NCBI GenBank assembly: GCA_963837005.1
Contig: CAWIMC010000001.1
Location: 1,984,001-2,048,000 of the forward strand
Direction: 5' to 3'
From: CALDTK01 sp963837005
GTDB lineage: Bacteria; Bacteroidota; Bacteroidia; Chitinophagales; Saprospiraceae
Length of the DNA: 64,000 nt
Under the pieces are notes generated by a model. It saw nothing but the letters and a program-made list of their open reading frames with translations, made no database searches and was not told the DNA's origin. The position numbers and the translations under genes are program-made. Below, piece by piece: positions 17,923-26,895 of the stretch (its first letter is position 1; every line of letters begins with the position of its first letter).

Positions 17923-18024
17923 GTCAGCTGCACAGGACCTACAAATCGTCCGCCGAACACTCCGTCACAATTTGCGTTTCGCGCTACACTCAAACCCAAA
18001 CCCCCACGCCCAAATCCACGCCCT

Positions 18025-18213
18025 ATGGACATCAAACAGATCCTCGGTATCATCCTCACGATCGCCGGGGCCGGCGGCCTCATCTACGGCATCATCAAGA
18101 TCTTCGAGGGCGGCGAAGCGATGAACGGCGGGAGCTGGGCCGCGGCCATCCTCGGGCTCATCTTCTTCTTCGCCGGCATCGGCCTGATGAAGAGCACCAA
18201 CACCGCGACCTAG
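18025..18213 (+). CDS. Small two-helix membrane protein
   Basis: 62 residues with two hydrophobic segments, ILGIILTIAGAGGLIYGIIK and WAAAILGLIFFFAGIGLM, separated by a short polar loop. It resembles small Bacteroidota membrane proteins of unknown role. The ATG is preceded by C-rich sequence without a ribosome-binding site. Convergent with the T9SS cargo gene, whose stop is 18 bp away. Confidence 0.75.
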   Translation: MDIKQILGIILTIAGAGGLIYGIIKIFEGGEAMNGGSWAAAILGLIFFFAGIGLMKSTNTAT

Positions 18214-18231
18214 TCCCCATCATCAGTTGGG

Positions 18232-19608
18232 CTAGTTCGCCTTGGCCACCACCTGCGTTCGCACGCCTTTCGCGTCCGTGATGCGGAGCAGCGTCGAACC
18301 GACATCGGCGGGCAAGTCTACCGCCAGCTCGATGGGGCCTGCCGCCCGACGCTCGTCGAGCAACACCTGCACCACGCGTCCGCTCACGTCGACGAGCTCT
18401 ACGCGTACCGGTCCCTCAGACCGTACGTCGAAGGCCACCGTCGTAGCGCGACCGGCGGGGTTGGGGTAGACCTGAAGGTTTGCTTCGTCGCCCTCGCCGT
18501 CGAAGTCTAGGGCGTCTGCCTCGCCTTCGCCCGGTACCATCAACAGGAAGCGCATCGCGCCGTGCTGCTTACGGTCGGCCTGCTTGTCGCGGCCATGGCC
18601 GCGCTCGGCGGACTTAGTGCTCGCCCTGCCGCGCTGCGCTCCGCGACGTTGGCGCTGATCGCTGGTCTGACCATTTTTGTGTTCTTCGCCGCGCTGAGCG
18701 CCCTCGAGCATCCGCTCTCGCAACCGCTCGCGTCGGGCCAACTCCTCGGCCGTGAGGTACTTCGCGCGGATGGCGTCTGCTTCGGAGGACCACTTCTGCT
18801 CGCTGGTCTTGAGGCGCTCACGGACCTCGGCGAGCTCCATTTGGCGTCGCTCCGCGATCGCCTTGACGGCCTCGATCTCGGAGCTGTGCTCCGCGGCGAA
18901 GCGCTCCCGCGAGGCGCGCATTTCCGCTTTGAACGCTTCCTTGTCGCTACCGGAGCGCTTGGCTTTGGCAGCTTCGCGCTCGACCTGCATGGCCTCGCGG
19001 AGGGTAGCGATGTCGGTGCGCTCGGCGTCGGTTAGCTCGCGATCGAAGTCGCTACGAAGTTCGGCCATGACGGGGGCGATGCGCTCGCGGCGCAGTTGAC
19101 TCAACTCTCGGTACATGGGCTTGAGTTCGGCTTGACGAGTACGCATGGCGGTGCGCAGGGAGTCGCGGCGACCGTCCCGATCAGCGCGGAGATCTCCACG
19201 CCCAGCCTGAAGGGCATCGAGGCGCTCGGCCTGATCGGGTGTCAGGAGGGCCTCGACACTCTCGATATACGCCTGCATCAGCGCCTTGCCGTTGGCGCGG
19301 GTTTGCTCGCGGTCGCCGTCGGAGGAGCCCCGAAGGCTGCGCATGTCCGTACGGAGTTGCTCGGTGAGGGCGGCGAAAGCGGTGCGTTGGTCGTCCGTGA
19401 GGTCGAGCGAATCGGCGACGGCGGCGAAGTTGCCGAAGCGACCGGGACCGGAACGCTGGTCGGTAGGGCGCGGGCCTTGACGCTGTGCACGGTCGCGTGC
19501 TTCGGGCCGCGGCTCTGGCCGCTCGGGCCGGTCACCGTCGCTTTGCGCGAAGGTCTCGGCGGTACCGAGGCTGAGGCAGCAGAGCAGCAGCATGAGGAAG
19601 GATTTCAT
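18232..19608 (-). CDS. Spy/LTxxQ-like protein with T9SS sorting domain
   Basis: 458 residues with signal peptide (MLLLCCLSLGTAETFAQ). A highly charged helical and coiled-coil body contains repeated LTxxQ-like motifs (LTDDQRTAFAAL, LTPDQAERLDAL, LTDAERTDIATL, LTAEELARRERL). The CpxP/Spy chaperone family is defined by such motifs. The C-terminus (from about residue 375) is a type A Por sorting domain beginning YPNPAGRATTVAFDV, which directs export by the type IX system. A Spy-like chaperone sent to the surface by T9SS would be unusual; the chaperone role is inference. ATG 19608 starts the signal peptide. Confidence 0.75.
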   Translation of the reverse strand: MKSFLMLLLCCLSLGTAETFAQSDGDRPERPEPRPEARDRAQRQGPRPTDQRSGPGRFGNFAAVADSLDLTDDQRTAFAALTEQLRTDMRSLRGSSDGDREQTRANGKALMQAYIESVEALLTPDQAERLDALQAGRGDLRADRDGRRDSLRTAMRTRQAELKPMYRELSQLRRERIAPVMAELRSDFDRELTDAERTDIATLREAMQVEREAAKAKRSGSDKEAFKAEMRASRERFAAEHSSEIEAVKAIAERRQMELAEVRERLKTSEQKWSSEADAIRAKYLTAEELARRERLRERMLEGAQRGEEHKNGQTSDQRQRRGAQRGRASTKSAERGHGRDKQADRKQHGAMRFLLMVPGEGEADALDFDGEGDEANLQVYPNPAGRATTVAFDVRSEGPVRVELVDVSGRVVQVLLDERRAAGPIELAVDLPADVGSTLLRITDAKGVRTQVVAKAN

Positions 19609-19721
19609 AGCTAAGTGGTTTGGCTGTGTTTGGGTGGGCTTATCTGCCACACGTGTTCGTTTGACGCCGGTCTACGGTCGGGGTTTAATCTCGTGCCGCC
19701 CGAAGCGCGTAAGTTTCGCCG

Positions 19722-20306
19722 ATGAATCTACGTGTCCTCAGCGTCGTCATTGTCCTAACGTGGGTTTTGGCGACAGCCGCCTGCACCTCCGACGCCCCCC
19801 AGCCCATCGGCGAGCCCAATCCCAATGTCGCCCGCCTCGCCGCCAACGACTGGGTGAGCGCCGACACCGTGACCACCATCAACCCGCAAACCGGCGAGGA
19901 GACCGTCAATGCCTACTCCTCCGACTTACGCCCCGATACCCTGCGCGACGGCACCGTCGTCTACAAGGTCGCCACGCACATGCCCATGCTGGCGAGCTGC
20001 ACCACCGACGAAGAGCCGCTGCTGTGCACGCAGGTCGAACTCCAAAACTTCGCCAAGGCCAACTTACGCTACCCCCGCCAGGCGCTCGTGGCCGGTCTCG
20101 AGGGCTCGGGGGTAGCCACCTTCGTCGTCGGAGCCGATGGCAAGATCGGGTCGACGGGTATCGAACGCAGCCTCGGCGACGTGCTCGATCAGGAAATGCT
20201 GCGGCTCGTTGGCACCTTGCCGGCGTGGCACCCGGGCTTTTACGAGGGCAAAGCCGTGGCCGTGCGGTACCGACTACCGGTCAGCTTTAGTCTACCGAGG
20301 GACTAG
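19722..20306 (+). CDS. TonB C-terminal domain lipoprotein
   Basis: A 194-residue lipoprotein (lipobox LATAAC, Cys about residue 21) ending in a TonB C-terminal domain: NLRYPRQALVAGLEGSGVATFVV and MLRLVGTLPAWHPG, then beta strand YRLPVSFSL. Stand-alone TonB-like domains on lipoproteins are common in Bacteroidota. Unlike true TonB there is no transmembrane anchor or proline-rich spacer, so energy transduction is not implied. A T4-hairpin element lies in the signal peptide (VLATA). Confidence 0.85.
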   Translation: MNLRVLSVVIVLTWVLATAACTSDAPQPIGEPNPNVARLAANDWVSADTVTTINPQTGEETVNAYSSDLRPDTLRDGTVVYKVATHMPMLASCTTDEEPLLCTQVELQNFAKANLRYPRQALVAGLEGSGVATFVVGADGKIGSTGIERSLGDVLDQEMLRLVGTLPAWHPGFYEGKAVAVRYRLPVSFSLPRD

Positions 20307-20481
20307 GCGAAAATTCCGAAACAAAATTTTATTCTGCGGGCTGAGAGTAGGCGGCTTTCGCCAAAACTGCCCCCCTGCCGCCGGCTCCTTTTTCGTTGGA
20401 CAAGCGCATCAGCGGGGCAATATTGTAATGCGTGAACAGAACGTAAACCTCTATTTTTTAGCGAGTTAGACAAACATAGGC

Positions 20482-20513
20482 TTGCGAACTGGGTTGGTAA
20501 GGAAGTACTTTTG
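20482..20513 (+). promoter_or_regulatory. Promoter of the 52-aa gene
   Basis: TTG at 20482-20484 and TACTTTTG at 20506-20513 are separated by 21 bp. This closely matches the Bacteroidota TTTG-N19-TAnnTTTG promoter. Transcription would begin near 20520, about 45 nt before the ATG at 20564. Confidence 0.6.
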
Positions 20514-20563
20514 CAACCCCAAAAAACAATGGGTGGAACCGCCGCCCCGCAAAACCGAAAGCC

Positions 20564-20722
20564 ATGAATACCGAGAACCGCTTCCGCGCCATCGGCGTCC
20601 TCACCCTCGCCGCCATCCTCTCTTACGCTGTCCTGGGTACACCCGTCGGCCAGCAGCAGCAAGACGGCAAGCAAGGTCCCGCACAGGTCCGCACCGAGGC
20701 CACCGTCGGCGCACAGTCGTAG
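20564..20722 (+). CDS. Short exported peptide, unknown function
   Basis: A 52-residue ORF beginning MNTENRFRAIGVLTLAAILS. It has one hydrophobic helix followed by a Gln-rich polar tail (VGQQQQDGKQG). It has its own consensus promoter and a strong downstream terminator at 20850-20889, so a discrete transcript of about 370 nt is expected. The 127 nt after the stop codon hold no obvious second gene; the transcript could also act as an RNA. No homologue is recognised. Confidence 0.55.
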   Translation: MNTENRFRAIGVLTLAAILSYAVLGTPVGQQQQDGKQGPAQVRTEATVGAQS

Positions 20723-20849
20723 CGCCGACACTGACACAAAATCGTGAACCCCAAAACCTGCTGGCGAACCAGCGCCGCACCTACGTCTCAGGAGTCCCAG
20801 AACCCCTGGAAGTAAACCCCAAGAAGCTAATCCCCCCTCAGAAGACACC

Positions 20850-20889
20850 AGCCTCACCTTTCCGCAAAGTCGGAGGGTGGGGCTTTTTT
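20850..20889 (+). terminator. Intrinsic terminator
   Basis: AGCCTCACCTTTC pairs with GGAGGGTGGGGCT (13 pairs, three of them G.T), and TTTTTT follows directly. It closes the transcription unit of the 52-aa gene and separates it from the M23 gene. Confidence 0.8.
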
Positions 20890-20928
20890 CTGTCCCCAAC
20901 GCCCGCCTAAAGCGTTCCTCCTCTACAC

Positions 20929-22251
20929 ATGGTCCGACTTCTCCCTTGGCTCATCGCCGTCGTCTGCGCAGCTGGCTGGTACCTTAGCACCCACCCCGCC
21001 CAAAGCCCCTGGTCTAAGCTGCTCACGCGGGTCGGCGCAACCGACACCCCTCGCGAGGCTATGCTCCGCCAGTGGAGCAGCACCGGGTTCGACACCACCG
21101 CTTACGGCCAGACTTGGCTGTCGCTTGGCGACAGCGCTCTTCGCAATCCCGCCCCGGCACAGGTACCCACAGCCACAGTCGCCTACTTCGCCGAAGGCCA
21201 GCCCAACGCCGTCGCCATCGCCTTCACGCTCCCGCGCGGCCGTCGCCTCGACTGGCAACGCACGGACCAGCTCACCGGCGGACCGTCGCTCGTCGAACTC
21301 TACGAAGTCGGCAGCCTAACCGACTCTCTCCCCACCTACCTCCAAAGCCTACAGCCCGGCCGCGACACCCTCGAACTCGATGTTGACCGCGACCACCAAC
21401 TCGTCATCCGCATCGAGGCCACCCCCTTTTCCCTAGGCAACGTAACCCTGCGACTCGGAAGCACTCCCCTACTGTCCGCCTTTCCGGTATCCGGGGCATC
21501 CGAGCGCGACATCGGCAGTCGGTGGGGTGTCGATCGTGACGGCGGTCGCCGCAGCCACGAGGGAATCGACATCTTCGAAGCACGCGGCACGCCCCTCATT
21601 GCCGCCGGCCCAGGCGTCGTCACGCGCGTGCGCAATGGCGGACTCGGCGGCAAACAGGTTTGGGTCCGCCTTGCCGCCACACCCGTCTCTCTGTACTACG
21701 CCCACCTCGACAGTCAGTACGTCGTGGAGGGGATGCTCGTGCGCCCCGGCGACACACTGGGCACCGTCGGCAACACCGGCAACGCCCGCACCACGCCACC
21801 GCACCTCCACTTCGGCATCTACGGCCGCGGCGGCGCGATAGACCCCTCCCCTTTCGTCGCCCCGGCCGCCGTCCCCGATCGCTCGCCAAAGCTCAGGTTT
21901 ACCCTCGCGCAGGGCGGACGCCTCCGTCGCGACGTCGGCAGTGGGGAGGGACGCCTTTCGGCAAAACAGTACGTCCATCCCCTGGCCCTGATCGACGGAA
22001 GCGCCGTCGTTCGACTAGCGGATGGACGCACGCTCGTGGTCACGGGTCGAGTCTTAGAATCACGGACGCAACGCTTGTCCTCGCTAGAGGTCCCGGAGGG
22101 CACCACCCTTCGCGCCTACGACTCGCCAGCCGCCCCCGCCGTCGCAGTATTGCCGACTGCTGTGCGCGTCGAGGTCGTGGCGAACGGCACCGGAGAAGGA
22201 CGCCTCGTACGCACTGAAACCGGAGCGAAGGGGTGGCTTACCTCCTCGTAG
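20929..22251 (+). CDS. M23 family metallopeptidase
   Basis: 440 residues with an N-terminal signal anchor (LLPWLIAVVCAAGWYLS). A lipid-binding-like beta domain covers about residues 80-185. A LytM/M23 domain follows with intact zinc ligands SHEGID (H210, D214) and HLHFG (H292, H294). A C-terminal SH3-like region comes last (SLEVPEGTTLRAYDSP). All catalytic residues are present, so an active peptidoglycan endopeptidase is expected, in contrast to the degenerate EnvC-like protein near 51 kb. Confidence 0.9.
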   Translation: MVRLLPWLIAVVCAAGWYLSTHPAQSPWSKLLTRVGATDTPREAMLRQWSSTGFDTTAYGQTWLSLGDSALRNPAPAQVPTATVAYFAEGQPNAVAIAFTLPRGRRLDWQRTDQLTGGPSLVELYEVGSLTDSLPTYLQSLQPGRDTLELDVDRDHQLVIRIEATPFSLGNVTLRLGSTPLLSAFPVSGASERDIGSRWGVDRDGGRRSHEGIDIFEARGTPLIAAGPGVVTRVRNGGLGGKQVWVRLAATPVSLYYAHLDSQYVVEGMLVRPGDTLGTVGNTGNARTTPPHLHFGIYGRGGAIDPSPFVAPAAVPDRSPKLRFTLAQGGRLRRDVGSGEGRLSAKQYVHPLALIDGSAVVRLADGRTLVVTGRVLESRTQRLSSLEVPEGTTLRAYDSPAAPAVAVLPTAVRVEVVANGTGEGRLVRTETGAKGWLTSS

Positions 22252-22345
22252 CACGCAGTGACTCGCTGTCGAAAGCCCTACATTCAACACCTTCTAAGTA
22301 CCCCGCCGCCGTCGCTTAGCTTGCGTCCAACTAAACGACACTGCT

Positions 22346-23929
22346 ATGCCCTTTGACGCGTACCGTAGACTCCGTCACCACTCCCTGTTGATCGTCGTAG
22401 CCCTCGCGACCTCCCTCGCCCCCGCCTGCAACCGCGACGCTGCCCTGGCCGAACCTGCGTTGGCGCTCTCGCAAATGGGGCTCATTCCCATCCCGAACGA
22501 CATCCAGCCCGGCACAGGAGGACTGCTGCTCTCCGAACTTACCTGGCTCAACGCCGACGAAGGAGTAGACCTCAGTGCGGCAGTGCTGGCTCGTTTTGCG
22601 GAAACGCTCCCCACGGCCCTGTCCGTCGATCCTGCCAACTCCGAAGGGGCCGCTCTTCGACTCCTCACCGATCCTGAACTCGGTGCCGAAGCGTACCGTC
22701 TCGAAGTTTTGCCGACAGGCGTCAATCTCACCGCCCGCACGGAGGCCGGGTACTTCTATGGGCTCCAGACCATGAACCAACTTTGGCGACAGGCTCTGGC
22801 CGACGGGGGTGTCCTTGCCGCTGGCACCATCACCGACGCCCCGCGCTACGGCTACCGAGGGGCCATGCTCGACATTGCGCGGCACTTCCACGAGCCCGCC
22901 GAGATCCGCCGCCTCATCGACATCATGTCGGGCTACAAGATGAACGTCCTCCACCTCCACCTCACCGACGACCAGGGCTGGCGCATCGAGATCAAGGGCT
23001 ACCCGCGGCTCACCGCATACGGCGGCAGCACGCAAGTCGGCGGCGAGGGCGGTGGCTTCCTCACGCAAGAAGAGTATAAGGCCCTCGTGGCCTACGCTGC
23101 CGAACGACACGTGATGATTATCCCGGAGGTCGACTCGCCCGGACACACGCAGGCCGCGCTCGCGAGCTACCCAGAACTCGCCTGCGAGGGCGCCAACGTA
23201 GACCTGTACGAAGGCACGGAAGTCGGTTTTAGCACCTTATGTATCGGCAAGCCGGAAGTGACGAAGTTTATGCAGACCGTCATCACCGAGCTGGCCGCCA
23301 TCACGCCGGGGCCTTACCTGCACATCGGCGGTGACGAGAGTCAATCCACCTCCGAGGAGGACTTCGCCGCCTTCATCGCGGAAATGGAGCCGATGGTCCG
23401 TGCGGCCGGCAAGCGCATGATCGGCTGGGACGAGGTAGCCACCGTCGATGTCGATAAGTCAATGGTCGTGCAGATGTGGCACAGCGAAGAAAATGCCGCC
23501 GCCGCTGTGGCCAAAGGCCACAAGCTCATCGTGTCACCGGCGAAGTTCGCCTACCTCGATATGCAGTACGACTCGACCTCGCGGATCGGGCTCCACTGGG
23601 CCAGCTACATCGAGGTAGATCGCGGATACACGTGGGACCCGAACACGGTGATTGGGGAGATACCGGAGGCGAGCATCCTCGGCGTCGAGGCCCCGCTGTG
23701 GAGTGAGACCGTTGTGACGCGGGCCGACATCGACTACCTCGTCTTCCCACGCCTGCTCGGCTACGCTGAGGTGGGCTGGAGCCAGCAGGCGGATCGAAGT
23801 TGGGAGACCTACCGACAGCGCCTTAGCGCCCACGCCCCCCAAATGGACGCCGCCGGCATCGAGTACTATAGGTCGGACCTCGTGGATTGGGACAATCCAA
23901 CGCCCGCGGCAACTGTATTAAAACCATAG
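22346..23929 (+). CDS. Beta-N-acetylhexosaminidase (GH20) lipoprotein
   Basis: 527 residues with lipobox SLAPAC (Cys about residue 29). A GH20b domain is followed by the GH20 catalytic barrel. The substrate-assisted catalytic pair is in HIGGDES (D330, E331). Other family marks are ARHFHEPAEIRR, LHLHLTDDQGWR and a late Trp-rich segment. It removes terminal GlcNAc/GalNAc from chitin or peptidoglycan fragments at the cell surface. A -7-like TAGCTTGC lies at 22317-22324. Two T4-hairpin elements occur in the N-terminal domain. Confidence 0.93.
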   Translation: MPFDAYRRLRHHSLLIVVALATSLAPACNRDAALAEPALALSQMGLIPIPNDIQPGTGGLLLSELTWLNADEGVDLSAAVLARFAETLPTALSVDPANSEGAALRLLTDPELGAEAYRLEVLPTGVNLTARTEAGYFYGLQTMNQLWRQALADGGVLAAGTITDAPRYGYRGAMLDIARHFHEPAEIRRLIDIMSGYKMNVLHLHLTDDQGWRIEIKGYPRLTAYGGSTQVGGEGGGFLTQEEYKALVAYAAERHVMIIPEVDSPGHTQAALASYPELACEGANVDLYEGTEVGFSTLCIGKPEVTKFMQTVITELAAITPGPYLHIGGDESQSTSEEDFAAFIAEMEPMVRAAGKRMIGWDEVATVDVDKSMVVQMWHSEENAAAAVAKGHKLIVSPAKFAYLDMQYDSTSRIGLHWASYIEVDRGYTWDPNTVIGEIPEASILGVEAPLWSETVVTRADIDYLVFPRLLGYAEVGWSQQADRSWETYRQRLSAHAPQMDAAGIEYYRSDLVDWDNPTPAATVLKP

Positions 23930-23972
23930 CCCGGACCGTCGCTTTATAGGTCGCACAAACGACCTATCCCCC

Positions 23973-25589
23973 TTGCTCGATTACGACATCATCATTATAG
24001 GCTCCGGAGCCGGCGGCTCTACCGTGGCCCGCAGCCTCGCCAACACCGGCAAGCGCATCCTCCTCCTGGAGCGCGGCGACTTTCTTCCCCGTGAGCCGCA
24101 GAACTGGGACCCCAACCACATCTTCCTCAACCGCGGCTACCAGATTGAGGAGGAGTGGTTCGACCACGAGAAAAACGAGCCTTTTCTCCCGCAGGCCTAC
24201 TATCGCGTAGGTGGCAACACGAAGGTGTATGGCTCGGTGCTGATGCGGATGCGCGCCGAGGACTTCGGTGAGCAGCGCTGGCCCGACGGCGTGAGCCCGG
24301 CCTGGGCACTCGACTACTCCGAGTACGAGAAGTATTACACGCTGGCCGAGGACTGGTACTGTATCCACGGCAAGCTCGGTGAGGATGAAACCGAGCCCTA
24401 CCACTCCGGCGGGGATTTCCCGTTCGAGCACATGCCGCACGAGCCGCGTATCCAAGAGGCTGCCGACGAACTCGCAGCGCAGGGCCTCAAGCCCATCCAC
24501 TCGACGCTCTCGCTCAACCGCGACGTGAGCAAGCCGAACCTCCGCCCCTGTATCCGGTGCAGCACCTGCGACCCGTACCCCTGCATGCTGCACGCCAAAC
24601 AAGACGCCGAGACGGCGGGCGTACGTCCTGCCCTGGCCTATGACAATGTCGAACTGTGGACGAATGCCTACGTCGATCGGCTCGAGGCGAAGGGCAGCAA
24701 GATCGACACCGTCCACGTCACTGTCGAGGGCAAGGTCTACGAACTCAAGGCAGACACGATAGTCGTGAGCTGTGGTGCTGTCAATTCGGCGGCCTTGCTG
24801 ATGCGCTCCGGGCTCAGCGACCAAAGTGGTTTGCTCGGGCGCAACCTCATGAAGCACAACCACTCTGGCCTCACGGCCGTCAGTGCGCGGCCCAATCCGA
24901 CGGTGTTCCAGAAGACGCTCGGGTTCCACGACTACTACCACTCCGGTCCGCAGCCGCACCAGACGTATGGCCTCGGAGCGGTTCAACTCACCGGTAAGGC
25001 TCCCTGGCAGCGACTCAAGTCCTTCGCGGGCACAGACGCCCCCGACGAGCAGTTTAAGTACATGGCCGACCACGCCATCGATTGGTGGCTCACTACCGAC
25101 GACCTGCCCGATCCGACCAATCGCATCCGCTTACAGTCCGACGGTCGACCGGCGCTCGACTTCCGTCCCAACAACCGACAGCCCCACAAGGAACTCATTG
25201 AAACCTGGATATCGCACCTGCGCGAGACAGGCGACTACAACTTCATGGTTCGCACGATGGGCATCGAGACGCTCTGGCACCAAGCAGGCACGGCACTGTT
25301 TGGGGAAAGCCCCGAGAAGAGCGTCCTGGACCTGAATTGCCGGATGCACGCCTACAACAACCTCTACGTCGTGGACTCCAGCTTCATGCCCGGCATGGGA
25401 GCCGTCAACTTGACGCTCACCATAATCGCCAACGGCATCCGGGTAAGTGACAGCTTGCGCCAGGACATGGGCTACGCCCCCCTCGTCAACGAAAGTACTC
25501 GCCCGGGGCAGGCGGTACCGGGCCGCGGCACGGTAGCGGGACTGGAGACGCTAGATGCGCGGGTGACGGAGCCAGGAGTAGTGGCCTAG
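23973..25589 (+). CDS. GMC family FAD oxidoreductase
   Basis: 538 residues. FAD motif IIIIGSGAGGSTVARSLA is at the N-terminus. GMC C-terminal features are WHQAGTALFG and NLYVVDSSFMPGMG. The TTG start is forced: there is no ATG, and the Rossmann fold begins at once. There is no signal peptide. An unusual feature is CIRCSTCDPYPC near residue 193, with four cysteines spaced C-x2-C-x2-C-x4-C, which looks able to bind metal or a cluster. Substrate (alcohol or sugar) is unknown. The gene lies 43 bp after the GH20 gene and could use its transcript. Confidence 0.88.
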   Translation: MLDYDIIIIGSGAGGSTVARSLANTGKRILLLERGDFLPREPQNWDPNHIFLNRGYQIEEEWFDHEKNEPFLPQAYYRVGGNTKVYGSVLMRMRAEDFGEQRWPDGVSPAWALDYSEYEKYYTLAEDWYCIHGKLGEDETEPYHSGGDFPFEHMPHEPRIQEAADELAAQGLKPIHSTLSLNRDVSKPNLRPCIRCSTCDPYPCMLHAKQDAETAGVRPALAYDNVELWTNAYVDRLEAKGSKIDTVHVTVEGKVYELKADTIVVSCGAVNSAALLMRSGLSDQSGLLGRNLMKHNHSGLTAVSARPNPTVFQKTLGFHDYYHSGPQPHQTYGLGAVQLTGKAPWQRLKSFAGTDAPDEQFKYMADHAIDWWLTTDDLPDPTNRIRLQSDGRPALDFRPNNRQPHKELIETWISHLRETGDYNFMVRTMGIETLWHQAGTALFGESPEKSVLDLNCRMHAYNNLYVVDSSFMPGMGAVNLTLTIIANGIRVSDSLRQDMGYAPLVNESTRPGQAVPGRGTVAGLETLDARVTEPGVVA

Positions 25590-25624
25590 GGCATCTGTGC
25601 GTCGGCTCGCGCCAAAACGCAAAA

Positions 25625-25658
25625 GCCCGCCCCCAGCCTTTTACGGCCAGGGGCGGGT
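25625..25658 (-). terminator. Intrinsic terminator between convergent genes
   Basis: CCCGCCCC (25626-25633) pairs with GGGGCGGG (25650-25657), with a further GCC/GGC pair inside. Read on the minus strand the stem is followed by TTTTGCGTTTT. It terminates the small secreted gene at 25694-26011 and may work for the GMC gene in the other direction. Confidence 0.7.
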
Positions 25659-25693
25659 ACCCATTTTGGTTAGGATTTCAGACGTGCCGCCGC

Positions 25694-26011
25694 TTAGCGG
25701 TTCGGGCGTGGGATGCGCGTAGTATCCCCTGGTTCTGGCTGCTTGGCCGGTTGGGGATTTAGGTACTCGCTCGTCTCCGGATCACCGTACTCTGGCGAGA
25801 GGTCGGGTGTTTCGGAAGGATCGGTGATTGGCATCTCCACATCTGGTTGCTCGAATTCGCTAGGCGTTGTCGGCTCGATGGCCGGATCTTGCATGAGCTC
25901 GCGCTCGGGCATGAGCTCGAGCGCATCGCGGTCGGTGGAATCTGGGGTCTGCGCGATCGCGCCGACGGTCCAGAACAGCGCTAGGGCGCTGCTAAAAAGA
26001 AGAGACTTCAT
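25694..26011 (-). CDS. Small secreted acidic Pro-rich protein
   Basis: 105 residues with a clear signal peptide (LLFSSALALFWTVGAIAQ). A disordered acidic region follows, rich in Pro, Glu, Asp and Thr, with no recognisable domain. It probably belongs to an unstructured periplasmic or surface class; the neighbouring gene encodes a similar low-complexity secreted protein. No function can be given. Confidence 0.6.
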   Translation of the reverse strand: MKSLLFSSALALFWTVGAIAQTPDSTDRDALELMPERELMQDPAIEPTTPSEFEQPDVEMPITDPSETPDLSPEYGDPETSEYLNPQPAKQPEPGDTTRIPRPNR

Positions 26012-26104
26012 AGTTTTGGTTTTTGTGAAGTGTGGATATCGCCCATTAAACGATGTCGGCTGGCCGACAATCCCGCATTTTTAAACTTTAACACTTGACG
26101 TTGA

Positions 26105-26148
26105 AAGGCCCACTTTACCTACGATGATTCGATGGTAAAGTGGGCCTT
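26105..26148. terminator. Perfect 15-bp inverted repeat, probable terminator
   Basis: AAGGCCCACTTTACC (26105-26119) and GGTAAAGTGGGCCTT (26134-26148) are exact reverse complements around a 14-nt loop. It lies 20 bp after the stop of the minus-strand gene at 26169. The T-run on the minus side is weak (CCTTTC), so termination is likely but not certain. Confidence 0.6.
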
Positions 26149-26168
26149 AAATTTTCGATGTTTCGACA

Positions 26169-26675
26169 CTAGTCGGGTTCGCCCGGGGGATTATAATCCC
26201 CTTGGGGTGCCGCTGGGCGGATCGGGTCGACCGGTGCCGGGGGTGGTTTGACGCTCGGCGCGACGGGTCTTACCTTGCTCTCCTCAATAGCGTTGTCGTA
26301 ATACCCGCTGGCGCTCGAAGGCCGGTAGCTGTTGTCGCTGGCCCCCATCGGCACCTTCTCGTCGATGTTGTCGAAGACGCTGGCGCGAGTCTGACCTAGT
26401 GGGATGTTGGGCGTGGTGACGTTGAGGTCCTGCTCGTCGTGGCGTCGGGTCGAGGTAGCATCGATGGCCGCTCCGGCGGGCTTGACGTCTCGGTCGCTGA
26501 TCGATGCCGCGGGCGCATGCTCATGAACCGGTGTCCGGCTCTGATCTAGGATGGACCCCGGAGGGGCCGTCACCGTAGGGCGGACCCGCAGATCGCCCGC
26601 GGTCGTGGTGTTTTGCGCAAGCGCTACCCCCGAAAAGAGAAGGCTTGCCGCCAAAACGAAGTGCTTGGTATCCAT
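26169..26675 (-). CDS. Secreted low-complexity protein
   Basis: 168 residues with a signal peptide (FVLAASLLFSGVALAQ). The remainder is Pro-, Asp- and Ala-rich and ends in a PPPAPVDPIRPAAP segment. No domain is recognised. Two T4-hairpin elements sit head to head inside the signal-peptide codons (26611 on the plus strand, 26642 on the minus strand). Its role is unknown. Confidence 0.6.
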   Translation of the reverse strand: MDTKHFVLAASLLFSGVALAQNTTTAGDLRVRPTVTAPPGSILDQSRTPVHEHAPAASISDRDVKPAGAAIDATSTRRHDEQDLNVTTPNIPLGQTRASVFDNIDEKVPMGASDNSYRPSSASGYYDNAIEESKVRPVAPSVKPPPAPVDPIRPAAPQGDYNPPGEPD

Positions 26676-26895
26676 AACGTTGCGTAGCTTAGTTGACCTT
26701 CAAAAAGGTCGATTCGCGCATTTTTGTTCAGCTCGACCTAGGCTCCCGACTCCCTGAAACTCAAAGCAAACGCGTCTGCCCATACAACACCAGTTTGGAG
26801 TAACACAAACACAAACCGTACCTCCAGACGCCAGAATTTGCTCATCCGCCACCGAGCTTAGAGCCAGTTCCAAAGCCAGGCTACAGGCCGCCTCC

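Noticed and set aside
15667..18213. An 848-codon open frame on the plus strand
   Set aside because: It is antisense to the Asp-box propeller gene, has no family resemblance, and reflects GC-rich codon usage. Only its last 62 codons (18025-18213) look like a real gene.
22781..22794. CTTTGGCGACAGGC in the GH20 gene
   Set aside because: It has only three T and the outer stem does not pair; likely a protein-coding coincidence (QLWRQAL).
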